A program made the position numbers and the translations under genes. This document shows positions 58,068-64,000 of a stretch of 64,000 nucleotides of DNA, piece by piece. The DNA lies in contig NZ_CP054038.1 in the NCBI RefSeq assembly GCF_013282805.1, positions 124,001-188,000 of the forward strand, written 5' to 3'. How positions within the stretch are numbered: the stretch's first letter is position 1; every line of letters starts with the position of its first letter. The notes beneath the pieces were generated by a model. It had not been told where the DNA came from. It ran no database searches and saw nothing but the letters and a program-made list of their open reading frames with translations. The stretch comes from Microbacterium hominis (GTDB taxonomy: Bacteria > Actinomycetota > Actinomycetes > Actinomycetales > Microbacteriaceae).

Positions 58068-58867
58068 TCCCCGCCGTCTCGCGCGCCGCGGGCCGCTCTC
58101 TGCTGAACGCCCTCCTCACGTTCGTGATCATCATCGCGCTGTGGTGGGCGGTCGTGAACCTCACCGGCATCTCGTCGTTCGTCGCCAAGGGGCCGCTCGA
58201 GGTGTGGCAGTTCCTGTTCACCGAAGAGGATGCCGCCGCCAACCGCGCCGAGCTCATGCCGCTCCTGATACAGACCCTGCAGGACGCCGCCCTCGGCTTC
58301 GTCGTCGGCATGGTGGTCGCCACGATCCTCGCGATCGCCTTCTCGCTGTCGCGCTCGGTGGAGGCCGGCGTGATGCCGCTCGCGCTGCTGCTGCGTTCGG
58401 TGCCGCTCGTGGCCATCGCCCCGGTGATCATCCTCATCACGGGGCGCGGCACCGCGGCATCCGTCGCCGTCATCGGCTCGATCGTGGTGCTGTTCCCGGC
58501 CCTCGCGTCGGTGATGTTCGGCCTCAGCCGCGCCTCGAAGGAGAGCCTCGACCTCGTGCACGTGTACGGCGGCGGGCGGGCGACCCAGCTGCGCAAGGTG
58601 AGCGTGCCCGGCGCGCTGCCCTCGCTGTTCGCTGCGGCGCGCGTCTCGGTGCCGGGTGCCGTGACGGGAGCCCTGCTGGCCGAATGGCTGTCGACCGGCC
58701 AGGGCATCGGCGGCATGATCGTCAAGTTCTCGGCATCGGCCCGGTTCGACGAGCTGTGGGCCTCGGTCGCCCTCATCACGATCGTGACGCTGCTGCTCTA
58801 CAACCTCGTGCAGGTGGTCGAGAACATCGTGCTCGCCCGCATGGCGATGACGACCGCCCAGCGCTGA
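58064..58867 (+). CDS. ABC importer permease 2
   Basis: 267 residues with six helices, a paralogue of the first permease: FGLSRASKESLDLVHVYGGGRATQLRKVSVPGALPSLFAAARVSVPGAVTGALLAEWLSTGQGIG. The two permeases presumably form a heterodimer, unlike SsuC-type homodimers. Last gene of the operon; its stop is 19 bp before the 84-bp tandem array. Confidence 0.92.
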   Translation: MIPAVSRAAGRSLLNALLTFVIIIALWWAVVNLTGISSFVAKGPLEVWQFLFTEEDAAANRAELMPLLIQTLQDAALGFVVGMVVATILAIAFSLSRSVEAGVMPLALLLRSVPLVAIAPVIILITGRGTAASVAVIGSIVVLFPALASVMFGLSRASKESLDLVHVYGGGRATQLRKVSVPGALPSLFAAARVSVPGAVTGALLAEWLSTGQGIGGMIVKFSASARFDELWASVALITIVTLLLYNLVQVVENIVLARMAMTTAQR

Positions 58868-58886
58868 CCACAGCGGTCCGCCTCCG

Positions 58887-59475
58887 GGTTCGTGGGTCGC
58901 CTGTGGTGGGTCGGCGCGGGTGGATGCCGCGCGAGTCGCCCCACGAGGGGCGCGGCGCTGCGGGCCCGAGGGTTCGTGGGGCGCTGGTGGTGGGTCCGGG
59001 CGGGTGGATGCCGCAGGAGTCGCCCCATGAGGTGGCGCGGCGCTGTGCGCCCGGGGGTTCGTGGGGCGCCTGCGGTGGTGCCGGTCGGGTGGATGCCGCA
59101 GGAGTCGCCCCACGAGGGGCGCGGCGCTGCGGGCCTGAGGGTTCGTGGGGCGCTTGTGGTGGGTCCGGGCGGGTGGATGCCGCAGGAGTCGCCCCACGAG
59201 GGGCGCGGCGCTGTGCGCCCGGGGGTTCGTGGGGCGCTTGTGGTGGGTCCGGGCGGGTGGATGCCGTAGGAGTCGCCCCACGAGGGGCGCGGCGCTGCGG
59301 GCCCGAGGGTTCGTGGGGCGCTTGCGGTGGGTCCGTGCGGGTGGATGCCGCAGGAGTCGCCCCACGAGGTGGCCGCCGCTTTGCGCCCACGGGTTGGTGG
59401 GGCGGTGGTTGCGGGTCGGCGCGGATGGATGCCACAGAAGTCGCCCCACGAGGGGCCGCACCACCGCGCGGAGGC
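58887..59475. repeat. Tandem array of seven 84-bp palindromic units
   Basis: Units start at 58887, 58971, 59056, 59140, 59224, 59308 and 59392 (84 bp apart, once 85). Each has GGTTCGTGGGGCGC, then a GGTGGATGCCGCAGGAG segment, then GTCGCCCCACGAGG, so TCGTGGGGC and CCCCACGA can pair. The array fills the gap between the convergent ABC and xanthine dehydrogenase operons. Because 84 is a multiple of three, long frames appear on both strands, but none has a start, domain or codon pattern that supports translation. Related words occur at 30604-30730. Confidence 0.92.
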
Positions 59476-59476
59476 G

Positions 59477-62275
59477 TCAGCCCGCGGCATCCACCTCGTC
59501 GAGGCCGTGCGCGACGCGCCAGACCCGCTCGCGGGTGAACGGCTGACGGAAGGGGCGACGCCCGAGCGCCCGGGCGATGGCGTTGCCGACCGCTGCGGCG
59601 ACCGGGTTGTAGGGGGATTCGCTCATCGACTTGGCGCCGAAGGGTCCGATGGCGTCGACGGTGTCGGCGAAGTACACCTCGGTGTCGGGGATGTCCGCCG
59701 ACTGCGGCACCCGGTACAGCCGGAACACCGGGTTCTCGATCGCGCCGTCGGGGCCGACGACGACCTCCTCGTACAGCGCGCTGCCGAGGCCCTGCGCCGC
59801 GCCGCCCTCGACCTGTCCTCGGCACTGGGCGGGGTTGATGACCACCCCGGCGTCGGCGGCCTGCACGGACTGCAGCACCCGCACGGTTCCGGTCTCGACG
59901 TCGACCGCGACCCGCACCCCGTGCACGTTGAAGGCGAGGGAGCGCTCCGAGCCGTCTTCGTCGCCGGTGCCGACCAGACCCTCGGCGCTGCACTCGGCGG
60001 AAGGCGCCGTCGCGACGAGCTCCGCGAACGGAACGACGCGTCCCCCTGCGAGCACCCCGTCGTCGGCGAGCACCGCGTCGTCGGCGCCGGTCGCCGTCCG
60101 GGCCGCCGCGAGCATCCGGTCGCGCAGCTGCGTGCACGCGCGGGCGAGGGCCTTGCCGGCGACGGTCGTTCCGGCCGACGCGAAGGCTCCGGTGTCGTGC
60201 CGCACGAGGTCGGTGTCGGCGGCGCGCAGCTCGATGCGATCCGTGGATGCCTCGAGCACGGTGGCCGCGATCTGACGGTGCACGGTGCTGGTGCCGTTGC
60301 CGAACTCCGCGGTGCCGACCGAGAGCGCGATCGTGCCGTCGGGGCGCAGCGTGGCCGTCGCGTGGGAGTAGTGGCCCCCCGGCGCTGCCGACGCGATGAG
60401 CGAGATCGCCATCCCCTCGCCGACGCGCCAGCCGGTCGGCGCTTCCATGCCGTTCCCGCGCCGGAGCGCGTCCTGCGCGAGATCCAGGCACTGGTCGAGA
60501 CCGTACGAACCCCAGACGAGGTCGGGCTCGGGTTCGGGGAACACCGTCGACAGCACGTCGCCCTCCCGCACGGCGTTGATGCGCCGCAGCTCGAACGGGT
60601 CGATGCCGAGCTTCTCGGCGAGCATGTCCATGGCGGATTCGACGCCGAGGATCACCTGGCCGAGCCCGTAGCCGCGGAACGCGCCCGAGGGCACGGCATT
60701 CGTATAGACGACCTCCGCGTCGATGCGCGTGACCGGGCAGTTGTAGACGTTGACCGATTCGGCGACGCCGTGGAACAGCACACCCACGCCGTGGTTGCCG
60801 TAGGCGCCGGTGTTGCTGAGCACGTCGAGCGTCATCGCGGTGAGCCGGCCGTCGGCGTCGGCGCCGAGCGAGACCGAGACCCGGAATGGATGCCGCACCG
60901 AGGTGCGACGGAACTCCTCGGTGCGCGAGAGCTCGAACGCCACCGGGCGTCCCGTGCGCAGCACCGCCAGCGCGACCAGGTCTTCGGCGAAGATCTCCTG
61001 CTTGCCGCCGAACCCACCGCCCACACGCGCCGTGAACACGCGCACCCGGTCGCGCGGCAGGTCGAACAGGCGGGCGATCTCGTCGCGCGCAAGGAACGGC
61101 ACCTGTGTGCTCGCCCGGATCACGAGGCGCCCGTCGTCATCGAGCCAGCCGAGCGCCCCGTGGGTCTCGAGCTGAGCGTGCGAGACGCGGCCCGTGCGCC
61201 AGGTTCCGCTCACCGTGACGGCGCTCGCGGCCAGCGCCGCCTCGGGGTCGCCGCCGAGCCCCGCGTGCAGACTCGCGAGCACGTTGCGGTGCGCTTCGTC
61301 CACACGGTCCGCGCGCGTGCGGTCGGGGTGCACGAGCGGGGCGCCCGGCAGTCGCGCGAGCTCGGGATCGAGCACCGCCGGGAGCACGTCGTAGGTGACG
61401 TGGATGCCGCGCACCGCGGCATCCGCGATCTCGGCCGTCTCGGCCACGACCGCCGCGACCCGCTGGCCGACGAACCGCACGGTGTCGTCGAGCACGCGGG
61501 TGTCGTCGGGGTCGTCTTCGCGGTGCTCGTGGCGGGCCGTCGAGAAGCGCTTCGCGGGGGCGTCGAGGTGGGTCAGCACGGCGACGACGCCGGGCATCGC
61601 CTCGGCGGCGGACGCGTCGATCGCGACGATGCGGGCATGCGCGTGCGGCGAGCCGAGCACCCGGAGCACAAGGGTGTCGGCGGGCGGCTCCAGGTCGAAC
61701 GTGTACGGCTCGAGGCCCTGCACCACGCGACGTGCGGGCTCCGGCGTGGCGGAGGTGCCCACCGCGCCGGCAGCCGAGGTCCCTGAGCGAGCGGAGCGAG
61801 ACGAAGAGCCGGCAGCCGCGACCGCACCGGTCTCGCGCACCGGGCCGAGCACCGACGCCCGGATCGCCTCACGGATCGGTCGGTACCCCGTGCACCGGCA
61901 CAGGCTCCCCTTCAAGCGGCGGTCGAGGTCGGGGAGGTCGTCGGCGGTGAGGCACGATGCCGTCACGCTCATGCCTGGCGTGCAGAACCCGCACTGGAAG
62001 CCGAAGTGCTCCACCAGCGCCTCCTGCACGGGGTGCAGGTCGTCGCCCGGCGCGAGGCCCGACGCCGTCACGACGCGGGAGCCGTCGACGCGGGCGGCGG
62101 GGATGATGCAGGAGTGCACCGGCTTGCCGTCGAGGATGACCGCGCACGCCCCGCAGTCGCCCGCGTCGCAGCCCTTCTTCACTTCGCGGTGCCCGTTCTC
62201 GCGCAGCAGCGTGCGCAGGCACTGGCCCGGACGGGGGTCCGCCTCCACCGGGGCGCCGTTGACCTCGAATCTCAT
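59477..62275 (-). CDS. Xanthine dehydrogenase, FeS and molybdopterin domains fused
   Basis: 932 residues. Residues 1-145 hold two 2Fe-2S clusters: Cys36, 41, 44, 56 ([18 protein letters not shown]) and Cys95, 98, 126, 128 ([15 protein letters not shown]). The molybdopterin domain starts near 183 ([36 protein letters not shown]) with [18 protein letters not shown] and the C-terminal GAKSMSESP containing the expected catalytic Glu region. In the linker, residues about 156-167 are encoded by a family A repeat (61773-61805). It oxidises hypoxanthine/xanthine to urate, feeding the uricase unit. Overlaps the FAD gene by four bases. Confidence 0.9.
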   Translation of the reverse strand: MRFEVNGAPVEADPRPGQCLRTLLRENGHREVKKGCDAGDCGACAVILDGKPVHSCIIPAARVDGSRVVTASGLAPGDDLHPVQEALVEHFGFQCGFCTPGMSVTASCLTADDLPDLDRRLKGSLCRCTGYRPIREAIRASVLGPVRETGAVAAAGSSSRSARSGTSAAGAVGTSATPEPARRVVQGLEPYTFDLEPPADTLVLRVLGSPHAHARIVAIDASAAEAMPGVVAVLTHLDAPAKRFSTARHEHREDDPDDTRVLDDTVRFVGQRVAAVVAETAEIADAAVRGIHVTYDVLPAVLDPELARLPGAPLVHPDRTRADRVDEAHRNVLASLHAGLGGDPEAALAASAVTVSGTWRTGRVSHAQLETHGALGWLDDDGRLVIRASTQVPFLARDEIARLFDLPRDRVRVFTARVGGGFGGKQEIFAEDLVALAVLRTGRPVAFELSRTEEFRRTSVRHPFRVSVSLGADADGRLTAMTLDVLSNTGAYGNHGVGVLFHGVAESVNVYNCPVTRIDAEVVYTNAVPSGAFRGYGLGQVILGVESAMDMLAEKLGIDPFELRRINAVREGDVLSTVFPEPEPDLVWGSYGLDQCLDLAQDALRRGNGMEAPTGWRVGEGMAISLIASAAPGGHYSHATATLRPDGTIALSVGTAEFGNGTSTVHRQIAATVLEASTDRIELRAADTDLVRHDTGAFASAGTTVAGKALARACTQLRDRMLAAARTATGADDAVLADDGVLAGGRVVPFAELVATAPSAECSAEGLVGTGDEDGSERSLAFNVHGVRVAVDVETGTVRVLQSVQAADAGVVINPAQCRGQVEGGAAQGLGSALYEEVVVGPDGAIENPVFRLYRVPQSADIPDTEVYFADTVDAIGPFGAKSMSESPYNPVAAAVGNAIARALGRRPFRQPFTRERVWRVAHGLDEVDAAG
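61773..61805. repeat. Family A repeat inside the xanthine dehydrogenase linker
   Basis: One copy of the word GAGGTCCCTGAGCGAGCGGA and its continuation AGCGAGACGAA, identical to the core of the three copies at 55022-55160. It is translated in reverse orientation as part of the domain linker. Confidence 0.88.
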
Positions 62276-63114
62276 CCCGGCACCGCCTCAGGCCGGGCGA
62301 GGGCTGCGCGGATCCGCTCGCCGAGCACGCCGCTCACCGCCCGCCGCCAGTCCTCGGTGCCCAGCACATCGGAGTAGTACCCGGGCGCGCTGTCGATGGC
62401 GGCGGCGAGGCCCGCGGCATCCGGCAGTTCGCAGAACCGCATCACGACGGGCCGTTCCACGGCCGCCGTCAGCGTGAACACGGCTCGACCGTCGTCGTCG
62501 AGACGTCCGGTGACGACGGCCCCCGATCGTCCCAGCTCGGCGAGGGCGATCTTCTCGAGCCGCGCGCGGGCCCGCAGCGCGTGGGCGGGAATCTCGATCG
62601 CGCGCACGACCTCGCCCGGGGCGAGCCCGTTCACGCCGTTGCCGATGACGAAGGCGGCCGCGCTCAGCCGGTGCACGCCGCCCCCCGGCATCCAGATCTC
62701 CACCTCGGCATCGAGCGCGACCGAAAGCGACGTCATCGCTCCGGCGGGGAATGCCCGGCAGAGGTTTCCGCCCACGGTGGCGGTGTTCCAGATCTTGAAG
62801 GAGGCCAGCAGCGCGTCGGCGGCGACCGGGACGAGGGATGCCGCCCGCCAGCCGTCGGGGACCGCGACGGGCCCGCGCCCTTCCGCCCAGGCCCGCAGCG
62901 CCGCGATCGTGCAGGTCGCGCCGATGCGCAGGCCCGCGTCGGTGACCTCGAGGGCCGGCCAGTCCAGTGTCGTCAGGTCGACGAACCCCGTCGTGCCGGG
63001 CTGGGGCTCGCTCATGAGCCAGGTGCCGCCGGCCAGGAAGACCTCCCCCGGCGCCAGGTCGAGGTCGTCGCGCGTGTGTGCCCGGCGGAACGAGGTGACG
63101 GAGGTGACGTCCAT
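62272..63114 (-). CDS. Xanthine dehydrogenase FAD-binding subunit
   Basis: 280 residues. CO-dehydrogenase-flavoprotein fold: [43 protein letters not shown], and [36 protein letters not shown], the FAD-binding loop. A C-terminal domain follows ([26 protein letters not shown]). It transfers electrons from the FeS clusters to NAD. Overlaps the FeS/Mo gene and starts one base after the deaminase stop. Confidence 0.92.
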   Translation of the reverse strand: MDVTSVTSFRRAHTRDDLDLAPGEVFLAGGTWLMSEPQPGTTGFVDLTTLDWPALEVTDAGLRIGATCTIAALRAWAEGRGPVAVPDGWRAASLVPVAADALLASFKIWNTATVGGNLCRAFPAGAMTSLSVALDAEVEIWMPGGGVHRLSAAAFVIGNGVNGLAPGEVVRAIEIPAHALRARARLEKIALAELGRSGAVVTGRLDDDGRAVFTLTAAVERPVVMRFCELPDAAGLAAAIDSAPGYYSDVLGTEDWRRAVSGVLGERIRAALARPEAVPG

Positions 63115-63115
63115 G

Positions 63116-64000
63116 TCAGAGCCGTTCGGCCAGGGCGCGCGATGCGGTGGCCACCTGCTCGGCGAGCACCGGCTCCTCGATCGTGACGAGGGTGCCGTCG
63201 GCCACGACCGTTCGTCCGCCGACGAGAAGCCGCTTCAGCGGCGGCATCGATCCGAGACCGAGCGCGGCGACCGGATCGAGGATCCCCGCGTGCTCGACCC
63301 CATCGATGCGCCACACGGCGACGTCGGCGACCTTGCCCGGCTCGAGCGAGCCGATCTCACGGTCGCGCCCGAGCACGCGTGCGCCGCCGAGCGTCGCCAT
63401 GCGCAGGGCGTCGCGGGCGCTCATCGAGTCCGCCCCGGTGCGCAGTCGGTTCATGAGCACGGCCTCGCGGATCTCGACGCCCAACTGCCCCGACTCGTTG
63501 GAGGCGGCGCCGTCGACGCCGAGTCCGACCGGCACACCCGCGCGCAGCAGGTCGCGCACCGGGGCGATGCCGGCCGCCAGTCGTCCGTTCGACGAGGGGC
63601 AGTGGGCGACGCCCGTGCCGGTGGCGGCATACCGGGCGATCGCAGGCTCGTCGAGGTGTACGCAGTGCGCCATCCACACGTCGTCTCCGAGCCAGCCGAG
63701 GTCTTCGAGGTACTGGGTGGGGGTCTTGCCGAAGTGCTCCGCGCAGTAGGCGTCCTCCTCGACGGTCTCGGAGGCGTGGGTGTGCAGGCGCACGCCGAGA
63801 CTCCGGGCGAGCACGGCCGCCTCGCGCAGCAGGTCAGCGGTGACCGAGAAGGGCGAGCAGGGGGCGATGGCCACGTGCACGAGCGATCCGAACGACGCGT
63901 CGTGGTAGCGCTCGACCGCCTCCTGCGAGGCGGCGAGGGCGGCATCCGTCGTCTCCACGGCGAAGTCGGGCGGCAGCCCGCCCTGTGAGGCGCCGAGATC
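63116..64000 (-). CDS. 8-Oxoguanine deaminase-like amidohydrolase (partial)
   Basis: 295 residues visible; the N-terminus lies beyond the window and the frame is open to base 64000 (DLGASQGGLPPDFAVETTDA). Amidohydrolase motifs: IAPCSPFSVTADLLREAA, RLHTHASETVEEDAYCAEHFG with its His ligand, DDVWMAHCVHLDEPAIARYAATGTGVAHCPSSNGRL and GLGVDGAASNESGQLGVEIREAVLMNRLR with the metal Asp. This matches the ATZ/TRZ subgroup containing 8-oxoguanine deaminase and hydroxyatrazine ethylaminohydrolase; with uricase and xanthine dehydrogenase, 8-oxoguanine to urate is the best fit. First visible gene of the leftward operon. Confidence 0.85.
   Translation of the reverse strand, partial: DLGASQGGLPPDFAVETTDAALAASQEAVERYHDASFGSLVHVAIAPCSPFSVTADLLREAAVLARSLGVRLHTHASETVEEDAYCAEHFGKTPTQYLEDLGWLGDDVWMAHCVHLDEPAIARYAATGTGVAHCPSSNGRLAAGIAPVRDLLRAGVPVGLGVDGAASNESGQLGVEIREAVLMNRLRTGADSMSARDALRMATLGGARVLGRDREIGSLEPGKVADVAVWRIDGVEHAGILDPVAALGLGSMPPLKRLLVGGRTVVADGTLVTIEEPVLAEQVATASRALAERL

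Noticed and set aside
58887..59475. CRISPR or satellite-like coding repeat
   Set aside because: No variable spacers of constant size; variation is spread along the unit. Kept as a palindromic tandem array.
58001..59538. Repetitive proteins on both strands over the 84-bp array
   Set aside because: The frames arise because the unit length is a multiple of three; no start signals, no domain and equal openness on both strands.
1..64000. tRNA, rRNA or replication-origin features
   Set aside because: No cloverleaf-forming segments, rRNA-like sequence, DnaA-box cluster or partition-site array was noticed on reading; a dedicated scan was not possible.

Overview
The window is high-GC actinobacterial chromosomal DNA, most likely from Microbacterium or a close Microbacteriaceae relative. 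The reasons are the codon usage, the many GTG starts placed 6-8 bases after a -10 hexamer (leaderless transcripts), the abundance of the word GGATGCC/GGCATCC, and family content such as DUF6326, DUF2510, DUF2306 and VanZ-like proteins. I see no rRNA, tRNA or CRISPR array. All identifications come from reading motifs and recalling families; no database search was run.

Left part (1-6.6 kb) is accessory DNA. A complete IS3-family element with a 3-bp target duplication splits a 290-residue gene of unknown function. It is followed by a serine recombinase, a ParD/ParE toxin-antitoxin pair with a palindromic leaderless promoter, a double-DUF2510 protein and small membrane proteins. From 6.2 to 16 kb, intact genes (DUF6326, DUF2306, a NarL-type two-component pair, VanZ-like, F420-type reductase, cupin, a cohesin-dockerin-amidase fusion) alternate with visibly decayed ones: an MDR oxidoreductase with an internal deletion, a broken SDR, a broken response regulator and a truncated lipoprotein.

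The middle (16-37.6 kb) is a series of small metabolic and regulatory units. They include AraC/GyrI, PPOX, YdeI, VOC, DoxX, a ThrE-type exporter, and a LacI-regulated operon of a DapA-like aldolase with an Nramp-fold transporter that lacks the metal-binding motifs. Further on are a beta-lactamase-fold hydrolase, a shortened AlkD-like protein, a DksA-type zinc finger, an ArsR plus double-SRPBCC pair, SufU/SufS, an M20D amidohydrolase, a LacI plus GH13 alpha-glucosidase unit, and apt.

37.8-45.7 kb holds a translationally coupled three-gene cluster (transglutaminase/DUF2126, circularly permuted ATP-grasp/alpha-E, second transglutaminase) followed by a zinc-ribbon HEXXH metallopeptidase. This is a conserved but functionally unassigned amide-bond-forming system.

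45.9-64 kb is a purine-to-ammonia catabolic region. Uricase, HIU hydrolase and OHCU decarboxylase run leftward; allantoinase, a formamidase-like protein, an AtzH-amidase fusion, ureidoglycine aminotransferase, allantoate amidohydrolase and an SsuABC/NMT1-type ABC importer run rightward. A convergent operon encodes a fused FeS/molybdopterin xanthine dehydrogenase, its FAD subunit and an 8-oxoguanine deaminase-like enzyme cut by the window end. GlnR-like boxes (GTnAC-n6-GAAAC) before the importer and in the uraD/allantoinase divergent region suggest nitrogen control.

The most unusual signal is a set of palindromic and tandem repeat families. They occur between genes and are also translated in frame inside SufS, the allantoate amidohydrolase, the xanthine dehydrogenase linker and the formamidase C-terminal tail. 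This resembles the in-frame palindromic elements known from Rickettsia.
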